Shown: positions 26,147 through 35,800 of the stretch, piece by piece
Layout of the letters: each line of letters starts with the position of its first letter
Position numbering within the stretch: the stretch's first letter is position 1
NCBI GenBank assembly: GCA_021783435.1
Contig: JAJXUC010000007.1
Location: forward strand, 1 to 51,683
Origin: Pseudomonadota bacterium
GTDB taxonomy: Bacteria; Pseudomonadota; Gammaproteobacteria; Burkholderiales; Burkholderiaceae
Reading direction: 5' to 3'
Length of the DNA: 51,683 nt
Made by a program: the position numbers and the translations under genes
The notes under the pieces: generated by a model
Seen by the model: the letters and a program-made list of their open reading frames with translations, nothing else
What the model was told of the DNA's origin: nothing
Databases searched by the model: none

Positions 26147-27982
26147 TCACCAGCCGAGCACGGCGTACCGCGCCTCGACGTTCACCGGCTGCGCCGTCAG
26201 ATTGGTGATGCTGATCCAGTAGGTGATATAGGCGTCCGTGGCGCGTTCCACCTGCACCTTCCATTCGATCTGCGACCCGCCCTGTTGCGGCGTGGTCGGC
26301 ACCACCGTCCACACCACATGCCAGTGCGCAGGCCAGCGGAAGGTGAACCAGCGCTGGGTCTGATGCGCCGCCAGGCTGCCGCTGAACTGCACGCCGATCC
26401 ACTCGCGCGTCTGCAGCGCCGCAGCCGTCAACTGGCGCAGATTGGGGCGGTTGCCGATGCGCTGGGTGCGAGGCCGCGTCGGATGGTTTTGCGCATAGCC
26501 CGAGCCGGCCATGTTCGGCTGGAAGGTGAAGCCCGGCGCGTCCTGCTGCGGCGAGCCGGTGTTGCGCAGCAGTTCGATCGCGCGCGCCGGTGACAGCGGA
26601 ATGCGCCCCTGCGCGCGCAGCACACCCTGCACCGACGCCAGGGCGCCGACGACGATGGGCGACGCGCTGGAGGTGCCGCTGAACTGATCGGTGTACCAGA
26701 GGTCGCGGTTCGCGCCGCCTTGCAGGTCGCCATAGCCGGTGGAGGTCACTTCCCAGCCCCAGCCCTGCGCATCCACCCGCGCGCCGTAGTTGGAAAAGAA
26801 GCAGCGGCCGCGATCCGCATACACATCGCCCCAGCCTGGATGGGCGATGCGCCCGTGCGTGCCGGCCGGCGGCATGCCGGCACCGGCCAGCACCGCACCC
26901 GAGCTGGGGTTGGCGGGGTTGAACGGATTGGACCAGTTGGCGGGAAACCCGGCTGGCCGCATGTTGTAGACCGCGTCATCGAGGTTCTGGCCGCCGTTGC
27001 CCGCGGCTTCGACCACGATCACGCCGCGCCCCACGGCGTAGCGGATGGCGGCGAAGTCGTCCGGCCACCACTCGATGCCGATATAGCCGAACTGCCCGTT
27101 GCCCGAAGCCGCGCGCGGCCCAGCGCGGTGCACTTCGAGCAGGATGATGTCGCCCGGGCGCAGCCGGTCCGCCGCGATGCGAATCGCCTGCGCTGTGGAA
27201 TGGCTGACCAGAGACACCGCAGCCACCTGCGCATCCGGGCTGATGCCGGTGATGCCGAAGGCGTTGATGTCGCCGCTGAATTCGCCCAGCACCGCGGTGC
27301 CGTGGTTGTCATCGGCTGCGCTCACGCCGGACACCACGCCGCCTTGCGCATGGCGCAGGTCCTCGTGGTTGAAGCGCCAGCCCCACTCGACATCAATGAT
27401 GCTGACCCCGGCACCACGCCCACCCGGCAAGGTCCAGGCGTACTGCGCGTCGATGCCCGTGGGCGCGGCGTTGAGATAGAGCTGGCGCGGCGTGAAGTCC
27501 GGCGTCATGGCCGGGGGCGCGCTGCCCAGCGCGGCCATGGCATTGAGGCCGAAATCGAAATCCGCAGGCAGGGCCGGCGGCTTGACGTAGGCCGCGGCAA
27601 TGCCCTGCACCTTGCACAGCCGGGCCGCCAGCGCCTCCATGCGGTCTTCGGAAACCTCGACGCGGTAATAGATCGACAGGTCGGGAAGGGCTTCACCCGT
27701 TTCCGCTGCCGCTGCGCTGGCCTGGGCGTGCAGGCGCTCCACGCTGTCGCCGAACAGCGGCTGCAATTGCAACTGCTCATTGGCCAGCAAGGTGTTGAGG
27801 GCGCGCACATTCGCGCCGGAAGCCGAGGCCATGTCCGCGCTGTCGGTGGACTGCAGCGCGAACTCCGCGTCGGCCACGACGATCAGTTCGCTGGGGTAGT
27901 TGGAAGACGAAGCGGACGCTTCAGTCTCCAACGCGGATTTGCCGTTGCTCCCGCCCGGGCGGGCTCTGCCGGGTTTGGCCAT
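26147..27982 (-). CDS. S8 family subtilisin-like serine protease with N-terminal prodomain
   Basis: 611 residues from ATG 27982, preceded by AAAGGAGA. The catalytic triad is visible: Asp197 (V-S-I-I-D-V-E-W), His227 (D-D-N-H-G-T-A-V-L-G) and Ser438 (F-S-G-T-S-S-A-S-P); the oxyanion Asn is in V-E-A-A-G-N-G-G (N329). Residues about 30-140 form a prodomain ending I-A-A-A-Y-V-K-P-P, like the end of an I9 inhibitor domain. After the catalytic domain about 120 residues form a beta-rich tail ending A-R-Y-A-V-L-G-W. There is no signal peptide, only a Gly/Arg/Ser-rich N-terminus, so it is either cytoplasmic or exported by another route. It is fifth in a six-gene operon. Confidence 0.92.
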   Translation of the reverse strand: MAKPGRARPGGSNGKSALETEASASSSNYPSELIVVADAEFALQSTDSADMASASGANVRALNTLLANEQLQLQPLFGDSVERLHAQASAAAAETGEALPDLSIYYRVEVSEDRMEALAARLCKVQGIAAAYVKPPALPADFDFGLNAMAALGSAPPAMTPDFTPRQLYLNAAPTGIDAQYAWTLPGGRGAGVSIIDVEWGWRFNHEDLRHAQGGVVSGVSAADDNHGTAVLGEFSGDINAFGITGISPDAQVAAVSLVSHSTAQAIRIAADRLRPGDIILLEVHRAGPRAASGNGQFGYIGIEWWPDDFAAIRYAVGRGVIVVEAAGNGGQNLDDAVYNMRPAGFPANWSNPFNPANPSSGAVLAGAGMPPAGTHGRIAHPGWGDVYADRGRCFFSNYGARVDAQGWGWEVTSTGYGDLQGGANRDLWYTDQFSGTSSASPIVVGALASVQGVLRAQGRIPLSPARAIELLRNTGSPQQDAPGFTFQPNMAGSGYAQNHPTRPRTQRIGNRPNLRQLTAAALQTREWIGVQFSGSLAAHQTQRWFTFRWPAHWHVVWTVVPTTPQQGGSQIEWKVQVERATDAYITYWISITNLTAQPVNVEARYAVLGW

Positions 27983-28029
27983 GATGATCTCCTTTGCGTG
28001 GATGAAACAGAGTGAGGGAAGGGAAGGCT

Positions 28030-28302
28030 TCAGGGGGGAGCGTCGTCTGGTTTGACATAGGCGGCGACGATGGCCGCGCAGGTGCGCAGCCGCGTGATCC
28101 CCCGCTGGCTCTGCGGGGTGTCGGGCACGTCGGCGAGATAGAAGGCCTGCAGCGCCGCATCGGCCACGCCGGGATGCATGGGGCGCAGGGCGGCGCCGAT
28201 GTCCTGCGCCACTTGCAGCAGCACCTGGACATCGACATCGGCCAGATCGCGCCGCTGCAGCGCCTGCGCGGCCTGCGGGGTGAGTTGAAGGGTGAGTTCC
28301 AT
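28030..28302 (-). CDS. 90-aa protein resembling the subtilase prodomain (possible stand-alone inhibitor)
   Basis: ATG 28302 follows GGAGGA and lies 7 bases after the previous stop. The C-terminus (L-R-T-C-A-A-I-V-A-A-Y-V-K-P-D-D-A-P-P) matches the end of the adjacent protease prodomain (L-C-K-V-Q-G-I-A-A-A-Y-V-K-P-P-A-L-P). Upstream both share a weak L-(R/Q)-P segment and an aromatic-rich strand. I9-type prodomains fold proteases and inhibit them, ending in a strand that fills the active site. A free prodomain copy next to its protease would be a natural inhibitor or chaperone. The similarity is seen by eye and not scored. Confidence 0.72.
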   Translation of the reverse strand: MELTLQLTPQAAQALQRRDLADVDVQVLLQVAQDIGAALRPMHPGVADAALQAFYLADVPDTPQSQRGITRLRTCAAIVAAYVKPDDAPP

Positions 28303-28309
28303 GGCGCGC

Positions 28310-30517
28310 TTAGTCCTCCGGGTCCGGGTGCTGCTCGGCCAGGGCGAAGGCAATCAGTCCCGAGGCATCCAGCCCCAGCCGGCCGTAGCCATTGGTCGCC
28401 TTGCCGTACACGCCCAGGCTGGCGGCGAAGGCGGCGTTGACGCAAGAGCCGACCAGTTCCGTCGGCGCGAAGTCGCGCTGGTAGTCGCCTGCCACCTTGA
28501 CATAAGGCGTGGTGGTGGTCGGTGCGTTGGCGGCGGCCACTTCGACATACGGCGCCAAGGTGGAGGCCGTTGGCATGCCGTGCGAGCCGCGGGTGATGCC
28601 GAAGCCGAACACGGCGTGGTTGTTGGGATGCGCCGCGTGGTATCGCACATGCACCAGATCGCCCGGTGCGTAGCGCAGGAAGCCGCAGTCGTCGCTCGCC
28701 GCCACGCCGCTGATGCTGGGTTGCGGCAAGTCGGCGCTCACGCCGTTGTTGTCCACATGCACCCGCAGCACGTAGGCGCCACCGGCGATTTCGGCGGTGG
28801 TCGACAGCCGGGTGGTGGTGCCGTCGGCATTGCGCGCGAGGAACTGGAAGGTGGACGCGCCCGGCATGACCTGGTTGCCCGCGGGGTCGAACACTTCGAT
28901 CTTGACCTCGAACACCCCGGCATCGTCGCTGGCGTTGTCGGCCGACAGCGGCGGCGCGGCCAGCAGGGTGTTCCAGCTCGCCGCGACTTCACTCACATTG
29001 CCGCTGAGCCATTCGCTCGCCACCACCGTGCCGCCGGGGTTGGGTGGCTGCTGCGGCTTGAATTCGAACAGGCCGGTGTTAGCGCCGCGCGTGACCGGAC
29101 CGACGGGATAGCTCTCGTAGGTGGGCAGGCGCCCGCCGGAATATTCCAGCCGATAACCGCGCGCCAGCGGGGTGGTGATGGACGTCCAGCTCGTGTCTTC
29201 AGCGCCGGTGTTGGGAGTGCTGCTGGCGCGTCGGTACGCGTAGCGGTAGTACTTGATGCCGCTGGAGGGAATGAAGTAGGAGTCGTCGTGCAGGACGTTG
29301 AGCGTGCCGCCGAAGGGGGCGTTGAACAGCATGCCGAGCGAAGAATCGGAGTCGTAGTCGATCATGCCGTCGGGCCGCACCCAGCCGGCGGGGGCAGCGG
29401 GCGCGCCGGGCGGAATGCCCCAGATCGGCGCGTTGGCGATGGACCAGGGCAGCACGAACAGCGTGACCCCCGGCGGCACGCCGTAGGGCGGCTCCTCGCA
29501 GGCCACGGCGCGCGGCAGGTTGAGCACCACCTCGCTGCCGCACACATAGTCCCAGTAGGTGCCGCAGCCGATGCTCGGGCGGTAGACCGTCTGCCAGGCG
29601 CCGCCCTGGAACTGTTCGACCCAGAAGTACAGATCGGGCTGATCCCCGCAGTCGTGGAAGAACAGCGCGCCAAAGCGGCCCTGACTGTCGACGTCGATGA
29701 CGCGAAAGCAGTTCACCTGGAAGTAGCGCCAGAAATAGGCCAGATCGCAGAGGTGGATGGCGATGAGCTGCGACAGCTCGCGCAACCGGGCGCGGGTCTG
29801 CAGCGCCGAACCGGCACTGGCCAGCGCCGAAACGGCAAACTCCATGGCTTGCGGTGGCGCCGCGCTGAGGGCCGCAGCGGGCACTGCCAGCATGGCGCTG
29901 CGCACGCCCAGGAGGCCAGGAAATAGACCGGAGAATGGGCCTGGCAGTGGACCGGTCAGCGGCCCGGGGTCGGGGATGGGGATGGGTGGCCAAGGCACCT
30001 GCCGCAGTTTGTCCAGCAGGTCGTCGCGCAGCTTGAGGATGTCGCGATCCGGAATTCTGTCGATGACGATGCGGATGGCATCGACCTCGCACACATGCAC
30101 CCGGGCATGGCACACCGGCAGGGTCTTGACCGTGCCAGTGGGCAGGGTGAAGCGCTTGACCAGGCGGCCGCGCACCACGCAGCGGCACCAGCGCGGGAAC
30201 ACGGCAATCGGCATCTGCAGTTCCAGCAGGGGCCGCTCGCTCAGCAGGCGCGCAGGCTGGGCATAGGCACCCAAGCGCTGCAGTTCGGCCGCGGTCGGCG
30301 CCGCCTCCCCCTTGTCGAGCTGCGGGCCGAGAAACATCTGCAGCATCTGGCCGTTGAGTTCCGCGGGCACGTCGACCGCGGCGGCGCCCTTCTCCACCGC
30401 GGCGCTGCCGAGCAACCGGCCCTGGGCATCGAAGGCATAGGCCTGCAGCGGCGGCGCTTCCCCTGGCCCGGTGAGCTGGGCCTTGATCTGCAGGCGAACG
30501 GTTTTGTCGGTTTTCAT
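28310..30517 (-). CDS. 735-aa protein of the subtilase operon, unknown function
   Basis: ATG 30517 follows GGAGG. The N-terminal 100 residues (V-R-L-Q-I-K-A-Q-L-T-G, L-Q-A-Y-A-F-D-A-Q-G-R-L-L-G-S-A) look like a beta-sandwich; residues about 130-175 have L-P-V-C-H-A-R-V-H-V-C-E-V-D-A-I-R-I-V, reminiscent of carboxypeptidase-regulatory folds, then a Pro/Gly-rich linker (about 180-205). The middle is aromatic- and cysteine-rich (D-C-G-D-Q-P-D-L-Y-F-W-V-E-Q, G-C-G-T-Y-W-D-Y-V-C-G). The C-terminal third looks like beta-sandwich repeats. There is no signal peptide or membrane helix. It is probably structural or a binding protein. Confidence 0.8.
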   Translation of the reverse strand: MKTDKTVRLQIKAQLTGPGEAPPLQAYAFDAQGRLLGSAAVEKGAAAVDVPAELNGQMLQMFLGPQLDKGEAAPTAAELQRLGAYAQPARLLSERPLLELQMPIAVFPRWCRCVVRGRLVKRFTLPTGTVKTLPVCHARVHVCEVDAIRIVIDRIPDRDILKLRDDLLDKLRQVPWPPIPIPDPGPLTGPLPGPFSGLFPGLLGVRSAMLAVPAAALSAAPPQAMEFAVSALASAGSALQTRARLRELSQLIAIHLCDLAYFWRYFQVNCFRVIDVDSQGRFGALFFHDCGDQPDLYFWVEQFQGGAWQTVYRPSIGCGTYWDYVCGSEVVLNLPRAVACEEPPYGVPPGVTLFVLPWSIANAPIWGIPPGAPAAPAGWVRPDGMIDYDSDSSLGMLFNAPFGGTLNVLHDDSYFIPSSGIKYYRYAYRRASSTPNTGAEDTSWTSITTPLARGYRLEYSGGRLPTYESYPVGPVTRGANTGLFEFKPQQPPNPGGTVVASEWLSGNVSEVAASWNTLLAAPPLSADNASDDAGVFEVKIEVFDPAGNQVMPGASTFQFLARNADGTTTRLSTTAEIAGGAYVLRVHVDNNGVSADLPQPSISGVAASDDCGFLRYAPGDLVHVRYHAAHPNNHAVFGFGITRGSHGMPTASTLAPYVEVAAANAPTTTTPYVKVAGDYQRDFAPTELVGSCVNAAFAASLGVYGKATNGYGRLGLDASGLIAFALAEQHPDPED

Positions 30518-30580
30518 GGCGAGCCTCCGGGATGGGCGGGTGGTGCGGGGTGGTACGCAATGCGGTGGCGAGGCTGCGCG

Positions 30581-31939
30581 TCAGGGCGTGGGCGCAAGCA
30601 CGGGCGCGGGCGGGCAGCAGCGGTATTCCTGCGCCTTGTCCAGCAGATCGATCCGGCGCTTGAGCAACTGGTTCTGCAGGTCGAGCTGGGTGAGTTCGAG
30701 CTGCATCTTTTTCTGCAGTTCGGGCTCGCAGATATTGCAGTCGTCGAAACAGCCCTTGACGATGACCCCGGCCGTGGGCAGCGAGCTTTCGCGGGTGTAC
30801 TCGAACTGGGTGCGGATCTCGGTGGTGAAGCCGCCGGTCTTGGGGTCGAGCAGCCGGCGCTCGGCGAGCTGCTTGTCCACTTCGGCCAGGGCCGCCTTGC
30901 GCAGCGCGTCGCTCATGGGCGTCTGCACCGGCTCGGCGGCGGCCTGCGCCGCGCCAAGTCCGGCCGCCAGACCGAATCGGCCGACAGCCAGCAGTTGCGG
31001 CGAGCCCTGGGCGTACAGCGCTTCGCTCTGCAGCCCGCGGGTCTCGATGTCCAGGCGCTTGGCATGGGTCGCCGGCACTTCCTGCGGCATCACCGCCACG
31101 GCGCCGATGGCGCGGATGGGATTGGCCAGCACCGGCGCCGGCGCCACCGGATCGAGCACGCGGCGCTCGATGGCGACGAACTCGAAGGAGATGGTCTCGA
31201 TCTTGTTGATGCGGTAGAACAGAAACGTCAGCGCGTGGCAGGCGTTGGGGTTGGAAAACTCGCGCGACGAAGCCTCGTACTGGTCCTGGCTCTCGCCCTG
31301 CTGGTGGCTGCGGCTGGAGACCTCACCGACCGACACCGAATGCGCCTTGCGCGTGGCCTCGACCGAAAGGTTGTCGGCCATGCGCGCCTGCGCCGAATGC
31401 TGCTGCAGGTACTCGAAGGTGGACTCGGCGTTGTGGCTGCCTTTGGCATTGGCGTCGGCGCTGGCCGACATGAAGCCGATGGAGCCGCTGGCGTCGCCGT
31501 GAAAGTCCCACGAGCCTTTGTCCGTGCTGCGGCTGGAGCCGTTGTCCTGGCTGTTCTGGTCCGACATGAAGGAGCGCAGCGAGGACATGCGGTACTGCTC
31601 TTCCGACATTTGCTCACTGCGATAGCTGAGGTTGGATTCGCTGTCAAAGCTGAAGCGGCTGCGCCGATCGGTGCTGGCAAGCCGCACCTTCTCACCCGGC
31701 AGCAGCGTGGTGGTGTAGACCACATCGCCGAGCGCCAGCGGTCCCGAGCAACGTTTGAAGCGGGTGTGCAGCACCACTTCGACCAGCACCTGCTGCCCGC
31801 TCTGCGTGCGCACCGAGGTGGGAAACAGCAGCCTGCGGCGCATGTCCATGACGTCGCACACCGGCTGGGTGTCGAGGTTGGGACAGCAGGGAATGTCCTT
31901 GTACTTGGTCAGCGGGTTGGCGCTCGACGTGGTGGCCAT
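30581..31939 (-). CDS. 452-aa protein of the subtilase operon, unknown function
   Basis: ATG 31939 follows AAGGAGA; the frame is open to 32014, but that start lacks a ribosome site. The N-terminus has paired cysteines (D-I-P-C-C-P-N-L-D-T-Q-P-V-C-D-V), then G-E-K-V-R-L-A-S-T-D-R-R-S-R-F-S-F-D-S. Residues about 115-240 are a long Ser/Gln/Asp/Asn-rich stretch, followed by S-S-R-E-F-S-N-P-N-A-C-H-A-L-T-F-L-F-Y-R-I-N-K. The C-terminus contains K-G-C-F-D-D-C-N-I-C-E and a coiled-coil-like K-K-M-Q-L-E-L-T-Q-L-D-L-Q-N-Q-L-L-K. It looks like an assembly or scaffold protein. No family name can be given. Confidence 0.8.
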   Translation of the reverse strand: MATTSSANPLTKYKDIPCCPNLDTQPVCDVMDMRRRLLFPTSVRTQSGQQVLVEVVLHTRFKRCSGPLALGDVVYTTTLLPGEKVRLASTDRRSRFSFDSESNLSYRSEQMSEEQYRMSSLRSFMSDQNSQDNGSSRSTDKGSWDFHGDASGSIGFMSASADANAKGSHNAESTFEYLQQHSAQARMADNLSVEATRKAHSVSVGEVSSRSHQQGESQDQYEASSREFSNPNACHALTFLFYRINKIETISFEFVAIERRVLDPVAPAPVLANPIRAIGAVAVMPQEVPATHAKRLDIETRGLQSEALYAQGSPQLLAVGRFGLAAGLGAAQAAAEPVQTPMSDALRKAALAEVDKQLAERRLLDPKTGGFTTEIRTQFEYTRESSLPTAGVIVKGCFDDCNICEPELQKKMQLELTQLDLQNQLLKRRIDLLDKAQEYRCCPPAPVLAPTP

Positions 31940-32035
31940 GATGATTCTCCTTCGGGAGTTTCGGGGCCGCATCCGGCTGCCCCGTGCGCGCAGGCAGATG
32001 CGGCGGTTGTGCAAGAAAGCCTTGCCGCCTGAGGT

Positions 32036-32461
32036 TCAGTCGTTGCCCGCCGCCCCCCATTGGCCGGTGACGATGTTGGAATCGGCCGTGGACCCCGACG
32101 GCGCGAACGGCGTCAGGGTGATGCGGGCGTACAGCTCGTCACGGTCGGCATTGCGGAAGATGACCTCGCCGCCGATGATGATGAGGGTGTCACCGTCCTC
32201 GTCGAGAGTGCTGCGCGACACGTTGACCGCAACCTTGCGGTCCTGGCACTTGTCCGTCGCCTTGGCACAGCGGCGGCTCAGGGTGATGAGGTTGTCGTCG
32301 AAAAACGGATCGTCGCCGCGTAGCAGCACGGTCTCGACGAAGGTCGAACCCGCCAGCGCCTCGCATGAGGTGAAACAGAGTTTGTAGCTGACCGTGACCA
32401 GGCGCCGTGAACCGCCGCCGCCCTTTTGCACATGAAGAACCACGTTGCTGATCGTTGCCAT
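32036..32461 (-). CDS. 141-aa protein, first gene of the subtilase operon
   Basis: ATG 32461 follows AAGGAGAAAAAAC, the strongest ribosome site of the cluster. The sequence is predicted beta-rich: S-N-V-V-L-H-V-Q-K, L-V-T-V-S-Y-K-L-C-F-T, T-F-V-E-T-V-L-L-R-G-D-D, D-T-L-I-I-I-G-G-E-V-I-F-R-N, ending G-Q-W-G-A-A-G-N-D. It has four cysteines and no signal peptide. It is separated by 96 bases from the 452-aa gene. The upstream continuation of the frame to 32749 is not coding. Function unknown; the size and fold would fit a small structural subunit. Confidence 0.78.
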   Translation of the reverse strand: MATISNVVLHVQKGGGGSRRLVTVSYKLCFTSCEALAGSTFVETVLLRGDDPFFDDNLITLSRRCAKATDKCQDRKVAVNVSRSTLDEDGDTLIIIGGEVIFRNADRDELYARITLTPFAPSGSTADSNIVTGQWGAAGND

Positions 32462-32475
32462 GTTTTTTCTCCTTG

Positions 32476-32499
32476 CATCGGTTGAGAACATCGGTTGAG
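32476..32499 (-). repeat. 11-bp direct repeat in the operon leader
   Basis: CATCGGTTGAG (plus strand) occurs twice with a 13-base period, ending about 15 bases before the ATG of the first operon gene and just upstream of its ribosome site. It could be a regulator or translational control site. Confidence 0.7.
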
Positions 32500-32544
32500 C
32501 CCAAGAGCAGTGCGCAAAACCACCGTCCTGCGACGACGGCATTG

Positions 32545-32564
32545 GCCGGTCTGCGCCGGTCTGC
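32545..32564. repeat. 10-bp tandem repeat in the operon promoter region
   Basis: GCCGGTCTGC occurs twice back to back, one helical turn apart, about 85 bases upstream of the first operon gene. It could be a tandem binding site on one face of the helix. Confidence 0.6.
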
Positions 32565-32586
32565 AATGCAGCCCCCCCTTGTCCTC

Positions 32587-32618
32587 CGTCACCGGTCGTC
32601 ATGCGGCCGTCATGCGAT
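32587..32618. promoter_or_regulatory. three CGTCA direct repeats with 10-11 bp period
   Basis: CGTCA starts at 32587, 32597 and 32608; the last two copies extend to CGTCATGCG with exactly 11 bases between starts. SARP-type regulators with a winged-helix/BTAD output bind direct repeats spaced 11 bp. The site lies 126-158 bases upstream of the operon's first ATG, next to the gene of a BTAD-domain regulator. Confidence 0.5.
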
Positions 32619-32792
32619 CCTTGGCTGGTCATCTTCCGGCCGGCTATCGCGCAGCGATGTCTGACCCGTTCACGCCACCAGGCACTGGAGGGATCGGACT
32701 TCTCCCTGAGGCATCGTTGCATCGGCACCCGGATGAGTGCAGCCTGCATGGCCCATGGAACTCAGCTTAGGAAGTCGCCCCTCGTCACACAA

Positions 32793-32819
32793 GGTACAGT
32801 TTGGTTACATATGCGTTAC
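32793..32819. promoter_or_regulatory. three G(G/T)TAC direct repeats with exact 11-bp period
   Basis: GGTAC at 32793 and GTTAC at 32804 and 32815 recur at exactly 11 bases, inside a locally A+T-richer stretch. This set is near the 3' end of the regulator gene. It is another candidate SARP-type site. Apart from this and the repeats above, I see nothing coding in the 417-base gap 32462-32878. Confidence 0.5.
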
Positions 32820-32878
32820 CGATCCGATGTGCGGAGCTTCGGCGGCGGTCGCAGGGACGTACCGTCTTCGCGCCTCGC

Positions 32879-35800
32879 TCACCTCGTCGGCGCAATGGGC
32901 AGATCGAGCGGCGCGGGAATGGCTGCGGCGAATGCAGTCGCGTTTGCAGCGGGCATGCGGTCGATACAGTGCAGATAGGTTGCCTGTGCAGCGCGTGCAT
33001 CTTGCGGCCGGTCGAGCTCGAGGCAGGCCTCGATCAGGCCGAGATGACAGGCCTCGTCATGGGGGTCCAGCGTCAGACCGAACTGGCCGCATGTCAGCAC
33101 CCGCTCCCAGGCGCCTGCTGCGCGCCAGGACGCCAGGCCGGCGCGCAGAGCAAGCAAAAGGCGCCTGCGCAGGGATGCACGGACCGCTGCGGCCCATTCG
33201 GCGCCGCAGTCTTCCGTGAACACACCGCCTGCATGCTGCCGCAGCAGTGCGAGCAACAAATCGCCATGCTGCGCCGGCGCCGCCTCCACACGCTCCAGCA
33301 TGGCGAAAAATTCCAGCAAGTCGACGCGACAGCGATGCGTGTCGAGCGCAACTCTGCCGGCGTGGCAAAGCAAGGCATCGTGCCCGATGAGCTTGCGCAG
33401 GCGGTGCAGTGTGACCTTGAGCACCTGCTCACCGGCGGCATCGTCCAGATGCGGCCAGAGCAGGGTTGCAAGCTCGGTCCTGCGGCCCAGGCCGCCATGG
33501 GCGATGATCAGCTTGAGCAATTCCAGAGGCTTCTTCGGGATCTTGCCGCTCGCGGCCACGCTGCGACCATCGAGGGTGATGCTGAAGCGGTCGATGACGC
33601 TGATGTGCAGTGACAGCGGCCAGGCCTGTGGCACCGGCTGATCCTGCGGTGGCAGCAGCCGGCGGGCGCGGATGATCTTGCGCACGAACGCACTCTCGAT
33701 GTCCTGTTCTAGCGCGCGCGCACACAGCCTGGCGACCACCTCGCTGCGCCACCAGGGAAAGTTATGAAAACCGCAGCGGCGCCACAGTTGCATCCAGGCC
33801 GCCAGCGTCGCATCCGCGCCGGTCCGGCCTTGTTCTTGATCGAAGCCGAGTTCCAACCTGGCAAGCAGCACGTCGAAATGCACCGTGTCGCTGGCGATGC
33901 TGCTGGCCAGGCGTTCGGCTTCGTCCAGGCTGATGCGTGCGGCGCTGGCGTCGCCCTGCAAGGCCTGGCCTCGCGCCACGGCGCACAGCACCACACCCTC
34001 GGCCCAGGGCACGCCGGCTTCGCGGGCAAAGCGCAAAGCCGCCTGGGCATGGGCGCGCATGGCGGCGAGATCGGCATCGTGCAGGGCCAGCACGGCGTTC
34101 AGGCAGTGGTAGTAGCTGTGGTCGAGATGGCGCCGGGGCTGCAGGCTGCGGGCCATACGCCGCACCTGGATGCGCGCAACGTCGAGATGGCCGGTGGTCA
34201 GGCTGCACCACAGACTCTGACCCAGCAGCAGGCTGTCCCACAGATGAACGTGGCTGCGTTTGGCCAGTGCCAGCGCGGTGTCGAGCTGGGCAGTGGCCTG
34301 GGCGGCGTCGGTGTTCATCAAACCGCCGTAAATGGACTGCACCGCGAGCCAGGCGATGCGCACGGCAGGTGCATGCTGCGCGCCCGTCTCGAGCCCTGGC
34401 GCCAGCTCGGCCACCAGACGCCCGGCTGCCATGTCGCCGCGCCACCAGCATTGGTACAGCAGCAATTGCGCCGCGGCATAGGCACGCAAGGGCTGATGCA
34501 GGCAGCGCTCGGCAAGGTCCTGCATGACACCGGCCAGTGGCGCGAGGCCGGGATTGCCGGGTTGGCGGTACATCATCGCCATGAACAGCGCGAGTTGCGC
34601 GCGCTGCACCACGTCTTCGGGCAGCTTCAGGCCGGCCTCCAGCAGTCGGCTCATTTCCGGAATCCAGCGGTCCAGCGGGTGAAAGTCGCCCCACTGGTTG
34701 ATGAAACTTTCGATGATGCCGGTGAGCGCGCCCATCGCCCCCAGGGCGTCACCGCTCTCGGTCAACGCGGGATAGGCCCGCTGCAGCAGCTCGCGCGCTT
34801 CGGCCGGGGTCTGCGCCACGCTGCAAAGTCCGTCCCAGCAATCCAGCCAGGGCTGCGGCCGGACGGACGGATGCGACCGCGGCCGCATCCAAGCCTGAGC
34901 CCGTCGCAATTGCGGCGCGCTGAGCCAATCGGGGAATATCGTGGGCAGACGCCGCATCAGTTCGGCATGCAAATCATGCTGCAGCCAGAGCTCGGCGGCC
35001 TCGTCCTCGCGGCCCTGCGTCCACAGCACCGTGGCGATGCGCCGATCCATGTCGCGCAGGCGGTGCGTCCCCAAGGTCCGCAGTGCATGCTGCTGCAGGG
35101 CATCACGAAACATCGGGTGCAGCGCGTAGGCCGGGCCGGTGCCGGCATCCGCATCGCCGGCGCCACAACGCGCGACGAAGCCATGGTCGCGACACAGGTC
35201 GTCGAGCGTGGCCGCACCATCGGCCCCCGGACGCAGGCCCTCGACGAGTGCCGGGGTGATGGTCCGCAGCCGCGCCAGCTCGTCGAACATACGCAACAGC
35301 GTAGCCGGCAGGTACGGCAGCACGGCGCCGGCAAAGTAGCCGTACACGGCCTCCGTGGGCATCACCTCCACCTGCAGCAGCGGCTGCTCCAGCAGCAGGG
35401 CCAGGCCCGCGGCCCAGCCGGCACTGGCCTGCTGCATGAACGCCAGGGTTTGCGGCGCAAGCTCACGGTGGCCGTGCTGCAGCGCCAGTTGCCGGATTTC
35501 GTCGGCGCACAGCGCCAGAGCCTGCGCGTCCAGCGCCGTGGCCAGGCCCTGGCTGCGCAGCACGGCCAGGACGGGGGGCGCGGGGGCGCGGCTCAACACC
35601 AGAGCGTTGCGACCGGGGGGCAGCCGGCACAGGCCCATCTCCAGCAGGTCAATGAGCAGCGGCACATGCCTCAAGGTACGGCCCTGCGCGTCCACGTCGT
35701 CCAGCACCAGCAGAGCCTGTTGCGGCAAGCTGGCGGCCGCAGCCTCGAACAGGCGGCCGATGGCGTCGCGCAGCGCCAGCGGAGTATCGGCCGGAGGCTG

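Noticed and set aside
28292..29926. 544-codon plus-strand frame
   Set aside because: Antisense to the 735-aa operon protein, with Gly/Arg/His-rich composition typical of a shadow frame.
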